Positions 1-12,640 are shown, numbered from the stretch's first letter. The stretch: 64,000 bases of DNA from Brasenia schreberi (GCA_036023115.1 JAYKKT010000086.1:17251501-17315500), one strand, 5' to 3'. The notes: generated by a model from the letters alone, not told the origin. A program made the numbers and translations.

Positions 1-2271
1 TGATATGGCGAAGTTTCATTTATAGCAAAGAAGTTGATTATGCACAGAAATTGGCCAACCACGTGGTGAGAGCTGTCCACGTTTGGCATAAATTATTATT
101 TTGTTCCATCATCCAAATTTGAGAACCTCAATCTTTTCGTGAATTGTAGGGATCCATACCTGGCTTTCTTCCTGATTGACAGTCTCCTTTCTTATTCTCT
201 GATTAATTTTAGTCTAACTTTCAATCAGAAATAGTCGGTTTGTAGCTGGTTTGAATCGTAATTGAACCGGCCGGACCAAGCCTACAGCTCTGCCTTTCTA
301 GGAGTTGGACCAAAACCATAACTGGAACAAGTGGTTAAGAACCACTGGAATTCCACCATGAAATTGGCGGTTCCCAACTATGCCGACTGTCGGGTTCCAC
401 CGTCCCTGGGTCCTCTGGGCCACCCACGTTGGCATGTCGTGACCTCCCTAGGCTAGGTTGCCCCTGCGCACACATTGCGTTTCTAATTTCAAAACGAAAA
501 AAATAGGGCATGGACTCGCACTCGCGTCCTATCTAACGGCCATATGACGACAAGTGACTGGTTGTCTACCGCCTGAGAACCACTCAGAAGCTGACAACCA
601 TGAACAAGAGCCAATTGGATACAACCAAATCAAGAGTTATTGAACATTAAAAATTTTAAAAAATAATTGTTGATATATATTATAAAAACAAGATTTATAT
701 TTTATAAATATTATTTCAAATTTTAGAGAGTCAAATTTTTAACTTGGAGATGAGCTCTCCAATTCTATAAACGAGCCTTATAACATAGCTATCATCACAT
801 ATCCATTTCAAGCATTCATGCTCAACTCACTAATTTGGCATCTCTTGCCTCTCTTTTCATACTTACTCTCTCTAACTCTTTGAGTTTCTATTTTTTTCTT
901 TGTCATCTTTTTTATTTTTAATAATATTTCATAATATCCATATTATCCCACTTATTTACCAATTTATCAATCACTCTTTTTCACTCTCATTCTTTGATTT
1001 TATGGTTTCATTTCGATTTCATCATTTTTGGCAAAATCAATGATTAAGCATGGTGATGGCACTTCTAGCTCTAAGAATAAAAGAAATGCCATTCTCTATA
1101 GAAATCGAAGTTGCCATATTATAGAAATGTCTCTACCAATACCGCTAAGCTAATAAAACACTACAAATATGTGTAATGGTATTAACATTTCATTTATGCA
1201 GGAGACCATTTCACTGCTAAAGGTTGATGGAATACAATCATCATTGATACACGAAGGACACCTAAAATGCAAGTCACAAGGATTAGACATTTTCAAGATT
1301 CATGTTAGGAAACTATATGATGAATAAGGCATTGTTAATCAAGTGAGGAAACGTCCAACAAAAGTGAGTTTAGAATGTTTAACAAGCCTAATTTTCTCTG
1401 CAAGAATGTTCTTGCACAGATGGATTTGCTTTTATGAGCCTTTTCCACTATAGCTCTACTCAAAATAGAGTAGTTTGTATTAGTAGAATATCTTTCATTT
1501 ACTTTTAATAAAAAACTTAGTATTATTAATCACATTAAGGATGTACATAATCCTTTAATAATACCTATTTCTACACAGTCAGTCAATATATATATGTGTG
1601 TATATATATTATATAAAAAGAAAAAAAGAGTTAGATGCATTTCCATTTCACTTTATCATAGTATTTCATAGTGAACTCATATATAGAGTAGATCATACTT
1701 AATAGATTCAAAAAGTCTTCTTGCTTTGATAAGTCACATACTACACAAAATATTTTAATTTACTAAAATCAATTTTTGAAGAATATCATTTTTTTAAGGT
1801 ATTTTCTATTCCACTTGATAATACTATTCTAAATACATGTGATATTTGTGACTTATAAAGAATATGTCAACCTATTTTAGATAGTAAACCTTTTATATTC
1901 ATTATTCTTTCATGCAATTAACTTATTTATATAAGATATGAAAATTTTAAGACCTGAAATATAACCTATTAAAAACATCCTTAATTTTGTATTAGGTTTT
2001 TCTAATATTAGAAACTAATGGATTGATTTTTGTAAGAGAAAAGTAGAGGACTAAGAAAATGTCTAAAGAACATTGAACATCATTGGAATTTGATCAATTA
2101 AATGTTGTATGTGACTATGCCCTATAAAGACTTATTAATTGAGCTAATGTATATTAATTTTGTACAATTGAATTCATTTGAGTATAATTAGGATGTTTGT
2201 AAGTCTTTCAGTTTCTTCTTTGTATTTAACAATGTTACAAATATAATGACATTTACTATTTAACCTATCAT
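1..2271. other. Gene-free AT-rich DNA
   Basis: I see no supported gene here. Positions 230-350 carry a degenerate stretch rich in AACCGG/GGTTC-type words that recurs elsewhere in the window (3.3, 9.7, 28.2, 28.8 and 54.5 kb). Around 1,200-1,250 a broken reading resembling the zinc-finger (BED) region of hAT transposases is possible, but too weak to call. A (TA)n stretch lies at 1,587-1,612. Confidence 0.5.
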
Positions 2272-2532
2272 TTGTTTATTTATCAAGGTGTAGAAGTAAC
2301 TTATACGTTAGCATATTTTTTGAACACTCCACTCAACAACGTGTGTACAACATATAAGTTTTATTATCATATAAATCTTCCTTATATTAGTTTACTAGTT
2401 ACTCTATTAGACCCTAGATTAAAATTAAATGGCTTAGAAGAGACATTGACTACTTATTATATTGCTTTTTTATTAAGACTTAAGGATATGAGTGACATAA
2501 TTGATGATACAAAAATGACCATCAATCATTAA
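2272..2532 (+). pseudogene. hAT transposase fragment
   Basis: The frame contains VTLLDPRLKLNGLEE followed by a YY pair. This matches the conserved 'LDPR.KL' segment in the C-terminal half of plant hAT (Ac-like, RICESLEEPER-like) transposases. The fragment is far shorter than a transposase (usually 600-750 aa) and no continuous coding flanks it. No terminal inverted repeats or target duplication could be tied to it. It is most likely a relic. The hAT assignment rests on this single motif. Confidence 0.42.
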
Positions 2533-3560
2533 TATAGATATTATAGTTCTAAAAAATAATTATCTTGTTCCACAAGGAGAGAAACCAAGTAGCAACAACC
2601 ATACATCCTCTTTTAGTGCAAGTTTTTTGTTATATTTAAAATCAAGGGTCAACAAGTATATTAAATCTATGAATTTAACAGAATTTGAGGTATATTCGCA
2701 AAATTTTAAAGATGATGAGGATGGAAAAAATGTTGCTATCTTATTTGAATTTTAATTACTAAAGATATTTTGTTGTTTCAACTTGAATTATTGTTGTGAA
2801 ATAAGTAATTAGTTCAAGTAAAACATATTGGACAAACATTATTCCTACTTACAACTTGAGGTATAGAAGCTAAAGCTTAACTAAATGATTGGAGAAGAAC
2901 AAAGCATCAAGTACATGAGCTTCAAGCATTACCAGTTGACATATACAAATAAGATGTTTATACTACTAAAAGAGTAACTAATATATCATTAACAATAACA
3001 TAGCATAAACATGAAGCGATATAGATATTAAGAAGGATTCTTGCCTAATGGTAAGTAAGAACTATGTGGGGCTTTGATTCCTCTTTACCCACAAAGACAT
3101 GTAGGAGGCCTAGTTCAAAGCTAAGTGAATTAATGTAAATCTCATTATTTATTTATTTATATTAAAATTATATAATTGTAAATGTATTAATCTACTGAGT
3201 TACATATATATTTAGATTTTAATGTCATTATAATTTAAGTGTGTAAATTGTATTTTATGTAATAATAAATCATTACATAAATTTGAAAGCCAAACATACC
3301 AAAATGAACAAAGAACCTTTGGGAACAACCTTGGAATCAAAACTGGAACTGGAACTGAGAACTACAACCAGAACCATCCTCTGGCAGGTTCAGTTACAAT
3401 TCATGGTTTCGGGATAACCAAAACCAGTCGTGTCTAGTTTTAAGTGTGAAGGAAAAAAAGGTTCTGCTTATGTGTTGAGAAGGCTGTCCACAAAGAGGAA
3501 AATGGAGATCAGGATACCAAATCGGTGGTCTGTAGAAGAGTATCCCGTATAGTAATCCTA

Positions 3561-3565
<5 letters not shown>
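2533..3565. other. Non-coding AT-rich DNA
   Basis: No gene seen. Positions 3,290-3,420 hold another copy of the degenerate AACCGG/CCAGAACC-type sequence, directly left of the long AT satellite. Confidence 0.5.
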
Positions 3566-4144
<579 letters not shown>

Positions 4145-4685
4145 AGAGAGAGAGAGAGAGAGAGGTCTTACGTCTAAACTGCGGTGCGGTGTTGAAAGTT
4201 ATTATCTCCAACGCTTACAAAGAAAAAGCTAATTAGGTAACCTAAAAGGAGTTTTTAGACATGACAGCGTCCCAACCAAATCTTGCACTTACCTGCTGCA
4301 GTGCACTCGATATTCCTTGCATAAAAAAAACAGACGAAATTGGAAAGCAATTAAAAGGTTCTGCGGTCAATAAACCTCTTGTCATTCTATTGTATAACCA
4401 CCAGCTTTGACGTTGAGTGAAATGAAACTATGCATAAGCATCTCGTTTTGGAATCTCCAACTGCTAGAATTCTCTTCCATTTGCTTACATCAACTTTCAA
4501 ACCTTCTAACTGCTACCGTTGCTCAACTTATGAGTTAAACTAAAGGCTATTTTATGGATTGGGCTCATCCGGAATCATTTATTTGGATACATATTTAAAA
4601 CGTGGAACCGAGTGCAAATCAAGCTAAGTAAAATATCTCATCTTTTAAGATGCACAACGAACTAATTAAACTCTCATATTTAGAA

Positions 4686-4878
4686 CATAGAATCAATGGC
4701 GGATCTACATTGAGGTGAGGTGGGGCTCCGGTCCAACAGAAATTCGAAAAATCAATGAAAAAGTTATGGGCCACGATGGAATTCATGGCTAACATACATA
4801 CTTTGCCCCACCTTAAATGGTAGAATAGGCCGTTCACCCCACTCCATAAAAAATTCTAGATCCGCCACTGCATGGAAT
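4686..4878. mobile_element. hAT-type MITE with target duplication
   Basis: The element itself is 4694-4870 (177 bp). It begins CAATGGCGGATCTA and ends in the inverse, whose reverse complement reads CAGTGGCGGATCTA, giving 14-bp terminal inverted repeats with one mismatch. It is flanked by CATAGAAT (4686-4693) and CATGGAAT (4871-4878), an 8-bp target duplication with one difference. An 8-bp duplication and termini of this kind point to a non-autonomous hAT element. There is no coding capacity. Confidence 0.75.
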
Positions 4879-4887
4879 CCAGTGCAA

Positions 4888-5006
4888 ACTGGCGATAGCT
4901 CACTGGTATGTTTAGGAGATCGACCCACAAGTTGAAGGTCATAAGTTGGATACCCAGGGCGTACACTTAACTTCGGCCTCCCAATTGCTCCAAAAGAAAA
5001 AGGACT
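4888..5006 (+). mobile_element. tRNA-derived SINE, copy 1
   Basis: The head resembles a Pol III A box (GATAGCTCACTGGTA). The copy ends with CTTCGGCCTCCCAATTG followed by an A-rich tail. The 3' motif CTTCGGCC-CC(T)-TTGTA plus A tail recurs at 6.5 and 7.9 kb and, on the other strand, at 11.7 and 12.2 kb, so this is one family. The B box is poorly preserved in this copy. Confidence 0.5.
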
Positions 5007-6150
5007 TTTAAGACAAAATTAACAAAGTATTGGATACGTTTGAATAAGAAAGCCTGGTTCTAGTTAGTTAAAATGGGATCGGTAAAACTGGTTTTAAGAT
5101 TTTTCTACAAAATTAAGTGTTTTCTAACTCAGTTTTCAACTCCTGGAACCTGATAACTTACGGGTTAACTAGGAAGATAGTGGACTCTCCTCCGTAAAAC
5201 CAGGTTTTCAATATGGTTCTCGCAACTTGGTTACAAACTTGGTCTTCAGTATTGTGCCATGCAAATGGTTCATGTATTTGACAGCCAATGAAGGAAGGGC
5301 TTCTTTCCTGATTTCAGAGGATTTTTTTTTCTGATTTGATGAGATGGTATTTTTATTAAACAAATCAAGACCTTGAAAGCTTCCCGGATATTTCCCAAAC
5401 GTATGACGCCTCGGTAATCTCCTCAAGCTTCGGTCTTCTCCCATCTTCAGAAATAAAGGGTCAAGTTCAGCTAACAGGCTACTCATGGACTGTCAATTCG
5501 CTGACTCGCGTTTGGCCTGCCCTGCATCATTATTACTTTGTGACAATCAAAGTGCCACTAGCTATTACTATTACTTGGGTGTCTTTATTCTTCAGTGCTT
5601 TTCGTGACATCATGTTCTGAACTCTAACACCTGATGCTTGAAAATTTTCCTGAAGCTATCTACTATCATGAGAAAGATGCCGGATATTTTAAGATGCACT
5701 TTTGATTTAATAAAAATTGATCTTCCCCTTAAAGTAGTATAGATGATGGTGGAGAAGTACCTGCCTGAATTTGGCAATAACAATCTGGAGTATTCGGGTT
5801 TCGTGTTTAGGTTTAGTCAAAAGATATGGCGTAATGATGGCATTGGGAAGTCTAAAGTTGTTGAGAGAAAAATGTTGGCATTCGGTGACAAAAGAACCAT
5901 AAAAGTATAATGCTTTCCTTCGAGCTCACTAAGATATCCTTGTAAGCTAATTACAACACAAAGTTAGCAGTTGGTCATTAGATATTAGCTGACACCATAC
6001 AAAATACTGAATATCTGCAGAAAGAAACGAGGAAATGTCATCATTTGGTTGAGATAAGTCAACCATGGCCAAATGAGTAATCTGGTAGCCTCCTTATTTA
6101 CTACAGCCAAAAGTTCAGTCAAATCCTTTTAGAATTGTTATCCTCAAATG
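5007..6150. other. Non-coding DNA
   Basis: No supported gene, repeat or regulatory element seen. Confidence 0.5.
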
Positions 6151-6155
6151 TACAG

Positions 6156-6210
<55 letters not shown>

Positions 6211-6211
6211 T
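6151..6211. repeat. (CT)n(TA)n compound microsatellite
   Basis: CT dinucleotides with one TTT interruption pass directly into (TA)n. Simple sequence only. Confidence 0.95.
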
Positions 6212-6514
6212 ATTGTCATATGATCTCCCTCTGAGATCTCTCCTTTTCGTTCTTACGTGTCTCTGTTTCACTCTCGACCATCGTCATATTGGTTTTATTG
6301 ACCAACACTTTGATAATTAAGCTTAAAACAGTGTCTTGCTCAGAATCATCAGATGCTGTTTAGTACCAGATCAAATATTAGTTTCAACTCAAAAAAATAC
6401 GAAATATTATGTAATGGTTTTTAGCTATCAACCATTAATTGACAGGAAGGCCCAGTGCCAGTGATTGGATGAAGATGCAAAAAAGTATGCACTTACTGTG
6501 GAGTAACACAAAGA

Positions 6515-6665
6515 AACCAGCAACCAGAGCTTCAGCTCAACTAGCAGAGCGCTCTCACGTCCTTGCTGCTGGTAAGAGTTCGACTAGGGTGCATGAGTGC
6601 TTTTGCCTTCGGCCTCCCTTTGTAGCCCCCTCCTACCCCCCCCCGCCACAGGAAAAAAAGAAAGG
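6515..6665 (+). mobile_element. tRNA-derived SINE, copy 2
   Basis: The copy has a recognisable A-box-like segment (AGCTCAACTAGCAGAGCG) and a B-box-like segment (GGTAAGAGTTCGACTAG). The shared 3' motif CTTCGGCCTCCCTTTGTA and an A-rich end follow. This spacing of A and B boxes is that of a tRNA promoter, but no cloverleaf is maintained, so it is a SINE rather than a tRNA gene. Confidence 0.6.
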
Positions 6666-6993
6666 ATATCGGCAGTAACCGAATGCCGATTTTTTTACCT
6701 ATAGGCACTGAATGAGAAAGGACGAAGGTGACATTCTGTGTGGAAAGGCAAAAAAATAGGACCACTTAGGCAGACACTGGATGCCAATATTTGGCGATGG
6801 TTGTATGTCAAATATTCACATTTGTCAACATAACTACATACAATGCTTGTATTTGGCTTCTACAAGACATTCATAGAAGGACTGCAGTATTGGTCGGTAC
6901 GACACATGATAGACGACTTTTGCTCAACAAATATTCCATGACTAAACATAAATGTTTGAAAGAACACATTAACTACTTAAAATGAAAAGGATA
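6666..6993. other. Non-coding DNA
   Basis: Nothing recognised. Confidence 0.5.
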
Positions 6994-7301
6994 AAATACA
7001 CTTTTTTTTCATAATATCTGTTTAAATAACAATAACTTATTTGTACATTGCCCAAAACTTTAATTAAACAAAACTTTAGATCAATGCATTACAACATGTG
7101 GACATGTTTTTTCCTTTTGACTTGAGAAGAAGATGATGAGTTTTTCAAATACACTTTTTTTTCATAATATCTGTTTAAATAACAATAACTTATTTGTACA
7201 TTGCCCAAAACTTTAATTAAACACAACTTTAGATCAATGCATTACAACATGTGGACATGTTGTTTTTTCCTTTTGACTTGAGAAGAAGATGATGAGTTTT
7301 T
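6994..7301. repeat. 153-bp tandem duplication
   Basis: Unit 1 (6994-7146) and unit 2 (7147-~7301) differ only by a substitution or two and a 3-bp expansion of a T run. The unit ends in GAAGAAGATGATGAGTTTTTC. Near-identity implies a recent local duplication. No gene content. Confidence 0.93.
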
Positions 7302-7877
7302 CCATTTTTTATCTTAGGGGTTATTTTTATATGCCTTTATTAGCCGAATCCGTTAACAAAACTATAATGTCCAATATTAAAACTAACATTTCTCTAAATA
7401 TGCATGCATGCATTCACCTATATTTTGGAAAACACAAACAGAGGACGAAAATCATAGTTAACGATTTTACAAGCATTTTCACAAACCTTTTTGTGCATTA
7501 AAATACGTAAAAAATAATGATAATAATAATAACGGAACAGTAGAAAAATTTAAATGGAATGTTCATCATCATACCAAAAAGTAAACTGTGTATGTATGTA
7601 CACATATATATACACATATAGAGAGAGAAAAGGAGGGGGAGGGAGAGAGAGAGAGAGAGGTCCTAGTGTAGAGGGAAAAGCGAGATCATATGGACAGAAT
7701 AAAACAAATAAGCACTGTTAAACAAAAAAAGAGGGTTTCGATATGGGAAATTTTTTAAACTTGAGGGGCCAAGCGTATACGTACATATATGTATGGTGGC
7801 TATTTAAGGGAAATTAAAATTAAAATAGAATTTAGCATTAGACGTGCGTATCTTAAATTGAAAATGAAATAACATTA
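7302..7877. other. Non-coding DNA with GA tract
   Basis: No gene seen. A purine-rich GA tract lies at 7,620-7,660. Confidence 0.5.
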
Positions 7878-7990
7878 GCGCAAGGGCGCTCTAGCCCCGT
7901 TGTTGCTGGTGGGGAGTTCAACTCCCAGAAGGAGCCCCTGTGGCTATGTGTGTTAGGCTTCGGCCCCCTCTTGTAACAAAAAAAAAATGA
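7878..7990 (+). mobile_element. tRNA-derived SINE, copy 3
   Basis: It has a B-box-like GGGGAGTTCAACTCC and the family 3' end GTTAGGCTTCGGCCCCCTC, then TTGTAAC and a run of ten A. This is the cleanest 3' end of the family in the window. The A-box region is shortened. Confidence 0.65.
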
Positions 7991-9281
7991 TAGGGCATGC
8001 TAGACGATGACATTCACTAGTTACGCAGGACATTCGGATGCTTCATCTTATAAGGACCGTATATTGGTCAGTAGTCGGGAGAATGTCTAATAACTAGAAG
8101 AATATACAAAAGTAATTGTAATATACGCTATCTTGCCATGTATTCTTTCCCCAGAAAATGAGACAAACATGGCATCAGACTGCAGCAAAATCTTGAACTA
8201 TGTGAAGTCTCTTCAGCGATGCTTCATTTTCTAGGATCCGATATTAATGTGTGTGGAAGAACGGTGGTATCAGCAAATTCACATCAAATAAACGGTGCTT
8301 TTCTGTTATGTTTTGCTGATTATTCCCCCCTGATTTAATCGTTTATATTATTCTAAAAGAGAAAAGTAGAGCAATCATGGAAGTATATACAGACAAGTAA
8401 ACGTTAACGGGTAGGTCCAACCTATCCCTCATGTCTGCCTGCTACTCATGAACCAAACAGCAAACAAACCCGAAACTCCTCTAGTCAGTCAAGAGCTTTA
8501 TGACTCTGTTGCTCCTTTTTACGGTCTTTTTTATTTATCAATTTATTTAGGAAATAGTGTACTAGGTGAACAAGAACATGCCACTTGGCATGATCACGAC
8601 CACCCCTTTTTGTTCGCGTGAAGATTGAACTCCATGAAACATAAGGTTTCGACTTTTCCTATATTCTTTATATACCGAAAATCTAAGTAGAAGCTAAATC
8701 CTACGTTGCCCACAAAAACATTTAACTAGAAAATAAGTTGCAGAATAAGGCATGTTTAAGAAGTTAGGTTTTGAAGACGAGAGCCAGAAGAAGACAAGCA
8801 TTCCAATCTCTCATATCGCTTTATGGTTTACCTGATCAAGTGTGAAGTAAGGATTGCAATTTGCTTCTTTTTTCCCTTCCTCCTAGAGAAAAAACTTTCT
8901 CTGCCTTAGCTTGCCAACAAACCATGTGTTGGAGGGATTCCTTTTGACACGAAACACGATCCCATTAGAGTTGATCTGTGTAGGAATGCCATGAGGTGCA
9001 ATGCTCGTTTGCCAAGTACTCAATCAGTGACTCCTCATTTGATTTGAATCTCGGGCAATCACCCTATTTGTCTCTTCCTTTCTCACAAGCTTAGCGCTCG
9101 TCCTTCTCTGCACGCTCATTTAGGAAGGGTCTGTTTGTGTATTATATAACTAAACTTTGCCGTCAATTCTAGTTTAATAAACAAATCGGTGGGCGTAACC
9201 AAGTGAAGGTAAATCTAGGGTCTTTCTCTGAGGAGGTTTCTTTTCAATATATTATCCTTGGAGTAGACTCTTAAGGCCTCT
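7991..9281. other. Non-coding DNA
   Basis: No supported gene, RNA or mobile element seen. Confidence 0.5.
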
Positions 9282-9647
9282 GTGGATCTGTTTACTGATG
9301 AGAGAAGTGAACTGGTAGATGCTAAGTCTTGCCTCCATTCATTTTGTCAGTTAAGGAGACGTACAGTACCAGAGGATAATGGCATACCTACAGAGAAGAA
9401 ATTTTCTGCAAATTGTGGATGGTTAATCAAAGGATTAAGCCATGATCTTAGGTTTCAGACCTACTATCATCACCATCTTGGTACTAAAAATTCTTTTAGC
9501 TACGCATGTGGATGGAGTTGGGATTCCCCTGTGATTTTGGTCGTCGACTTTCATTTAACCAAGAAAAGAAGGTCCGGCTTTTTGGCAAATATAGAAAATG
9601 AAGGGTTTTATTTATTAGGCCAATCAGGTAGACTCGACACGTACTGA
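9282..9647 (+). other. Unrecognised open frame, 121 codons
   Basis: The frame is open for 366 bp but begins with GTG rather than ATG and matches no family I know. The composition (CQLRRR, HHHLGTK, WSWDSP) is not low-complexity. It could be an exon relic or chance. No splice or promoter context supports it as a gene. Confidence 0.12.
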
Positions 9648-10921
9648 AACTGAATTCAAACCGAACCAGAAACTAAATCGAACTCGAGTGGTGCCCAATT
9701 TGATTATGTTTCCTCCCTCTATGGAGTGGAAACCGATTCAAACTAGAATTGGCAGTTCATGGTTTGCGATTTTTACAAGTTTTTTTCGTTGTTGATTTTT
9801 TAATATTTTTAAGTTTTTCTCTTTTTAATTTGAAAATGAAAAAGGAACCAGCAGTTCTCAACCGCCGGTTCAGTTCCTGTTCATTGTTCAAGGAAGAAGA
9901 AAACCGGACATGTCGACAATTAGGGTTCTAAACGTTTCTGGGAACCTAAGGTTACAATATATCTTTGACTGACTCGAGCCAACTCCACCAAAACGTGTTG
10001 AATTTCCAGTTGACCCTGTTGATACTAATAGTTTGAAAAACTGTGAAAATCTCATAAGTGATCAGGAGTTAATTTGACGACAAAATCAATCTAACAAGGA
10101 TTTGATTCGTCTATATACATCCCAAATGATAAGAAAAAGAACGAGGCCATAAACATTTGTGGACTGAAGATGATAAGGAGCTAGAGAGAGCAGTGAGTAG
10201 AGCTGCCATCCTAATGGAACGGAGAGAGAGAACAACAGCAAAAGAATATATATTATCTGGTACTAATCTATTCCCTCCAAAAAGATATTCTTTAATCTTG
10301 ATTTAAGCGATCTCGACTTTATTGATATGAAGCACGATAGACATGATCATTTTGGTGTTTGGCTCCATCTAAATCCTATAAAGAAAGAGTAAAATTCAAC
10401 CATGTGCACAGCTTTTTAGTTTATTGATCCAAATCAATGATATTCTTACAGCAAAGATAAACATCCATAAACAAAGAAGCAGGTCATCGTACAAAATGCA
10501 ACCACAATTCGAACTCACAAATATATATATAGAGAGAGTGTTTGTCTGTGAGTGTGTTTTCCAAGCGTACGAATTCCGCTATGCGTTCTTTCTTTTGTAG
10601 GAATCACCTCTGCTTTCGACGGATATGCATAAAAGGTGAACTCTCTCCCTTCTCTCTCACACACAAACACAGAGTCAAAGTTTCTTTCTTTTTTCCGTTT
10701 TACCTTTTATATCTTTTGAGATAGAGAAAGATGTAAATGCTATTTTGGAAATAAAACATTTCTAACGACAGAGCGAGATTGTCACGCGGAAGGCTGCATC
10801 TCCAGAAACGTGACCGCGAGATAAAGCTAATATACCCACCTGCTGTAGCAATCAACTCTGTCAAAAAAGTCAACTAAATAAAGGTGCTACTTTCACCTTT
10901 TAAGCGTTCACTCGATGCTTT

Positions 10922-10923
<2 letters not shown>
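9648..10923. other. Non-coding DNA
   Basis: Positions 9,640-9,930 hold the degenerate AACCGG/GGTTC-type sequence found at several sites in the window. Nothing else recognised. Confidence 0.5.

Positions 10924-10993
<70 letters not shown>
10924..10993. repeat. (AT)n microsatellite
   Basis: About 70 bp of pure AT dinucleotide. Confidence 0.97.
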
Positions 10994-10998
<5 letters not shown>

Positions 10999-11216
10999 AG
11001 AGCGTTGAACTCGTACAAGCTTACAAAGTTTGTCAATAGCATATATGATCTTAGGCAGATCTGATGGCTTATAGAGGCTCTTATTAGAGGTTTAATTTTA
11101 AATATTTTTTATCTACCTTAATCAACAATGCAAGTCAAAGAAAGAAAACAAGAGAAAGATGAAATACATGCATAGAATGGTGAAAAAGAAAAAAGACAAA
11201 CAGAGTGATGTGTCAT

Positions 11217-11317
11217 GAAAATAATCAATTCAAAGGAGAAATTTATAAATACACTTTACACAAGCCCTCAATGTGTAAGGTGCATTTATAAATTTCTCGT
11301 TTGAATTGATTGTTTTC
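11217..11317. repeat. 46-bp foldback hairpin
   Basis: Arms 11217-11262 and 11272-11317 pair at 42 of 46 positions around a 9-nt loop (11263-11271), and pairing stops sharply outside the arms. As RNA, two of the mismatches become G-U pairs on one strand. It could be a foldback MITE or a young miRNA-like or siRNA-producing locus. The sequence alone does not decide. Confidence 0.85.
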
Positions 11318-11714
11318 TTTACAATATAACTAAAAAAGAGAAAAGAAGAAAAAATTGAGATAGAAGAAAAAAGAAGAACTTTGTACAAGTCATTCAATCA
11401 ATGTCTGCATCCTACTATTGTTTGCTTGTGTTTGGTTCTGTTTACCTATAGTCAAGATACGGATGTGATGGTCCCAATTTTACTTGACTAATTAAATATT
11501 TAATAATTAAGATATAAACAAAAACAAAGAAAATTACGTCTTGTTAAGTACATTTTAACCAGATGAACGATTGCTCAAATGTCTATTTGGAAATTCTGAA
11601 AACCACATCTGATCTGGAAATTAATAAGTTCCCGAACAAAAACCCAATCTTCTCTCACATGAAGTGGCATTAACTAAATTAAATGGGTTCTTACTTGTCA
11701 TTGTGCTCGATTAA

Positions 11715-11851
11715 TTTTTTTGGTTATAAGAGGAGACTAAAGCCTAAACCACACACATTCACACATGCACTCCTTGGGAATCGAACTGCCCACCAACAGT
11801 AAGGGTTATGCCAGAGAGCCCGGTCGATGAGCTAACTTTCTAGGTGCTAAG
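11715..11851 (-). mobile_element. tRNA-derived SINE, copy 4
   Basis: On the minus strand it reads TAGCTCATCGACCGGGCTC (A-box region), GGGCAGTTCGATTCCCA (a good B box), then GGTTTAGGCTTTAGTCTCC and TCTTATAACC with an A-rich tail. The 5' end TTAGCACCTAGAAAG is shared with the copy at 12.2 kb. Confidence 0.65.
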
Positions 11852-12229
11852 ACATTTGTATTTAACCACGAGGATCATGTTTTATCATAAGCATGCTTTC
11901 TTCGACCATACCTTATTGTAGATCATGTTAATTATCGATATAGCCTTTCTTTTGTACACTATGATATTCACCTCAATATCTGAATTCTCATCGTCATATA
12001 CACAAATATATAATTTATTGTCAAACACTCTGTACTCTAAACCATTTGTTGGTAAAAAAGACCTGGTAAAACTGCAGAAATTTTACGCATATCATCTCCA
12101 TCAATTCTCTCATATAATTTAGCAATATCTGCCTATAGTCTAAATTATTTTCATGATAATTTTTTTGTACTTGACTTTTATGTTATTGGCAAAGTGACGT
12201 TGAATATCTTTTACCCTATGCTTTTTCTG
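11852..12229. other. Non-coding AT-rich DNA
   Basis: Nothing recognised. Confidence 0.5.
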
Positions 12230-12317
12230 TTATTATAATAGGAGGCCCAAGCCTAACACACCCAAACTCAGTCGGTGCCGAAGGGTCCTACTGATGAGCT
12301 ACCCTTTAGGTGCTAAT
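12230..12317 (-). mobile_element. SINE copy 5, internally deleted
   Basis: On the minus strand it starts TTAGCACCTAAAGGGTAGC, keeps the A-box half and the 3' motif GTTAGGCTTGGGCCTCC, but lacks the B-box segment present at 11.7 kb. It is therefore a shortened member of the same family. Confidence 0.55.
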
Positions 12318-12410
12318 ATCTTTTAAACTTTATCTTAGTAGGTCAGAGGCCATTTTATCTTTATAGTTGAAATATATCTTGTTAACTTTTTTCATTATTC
12401 CTTCAACTGA

Positions 12411-12640
12411 ATCAATAGAACAACAACTAAGCCTTTTCCCATACTAGATGGGGTCGGCTAAATGGATTCATTGTTTCGACAAAGTCCTATCACAATTTGT
12501 AGAATTCATGGTAAATAAGTCCAACAAAGTTTTACGTTGCCTATAAGAAGCCTAACGCAATCCTCCTTCTTTATTCACACTTGAGACCGGTCATCCAAGG
12601 GTGATCCCTCTCATAGGTTAGCCAAAAACTTGGTAAAAAC
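12411..12640 (-). mobile_element. Internally deleted RTE LINE derivative
   Basis: The left part (12,411-12,480) matches the 3' end of the RTE element at 42.7 kb (CAACAACTAAGCCTTTTCCC, then a GGGGTCGGC motif). The right part (12,520-12,640) matches the 5' end of the same element near 45.8 kb (AAAGTTTTACGTTG, AAGCCTAACGCAATCCTCC, GGGTGATCCCTC). The copy keeps both ends and has lost the roughly 3-kb coding body. Confidence 0.7.

Noticed and set aside
6515..12317. tRNA genes suggested by A- and B-box matches
   Set aside because: No segment folds as a tRNA, and the copies share non-tRNA 3' ends and A tails, so they are SINEs.
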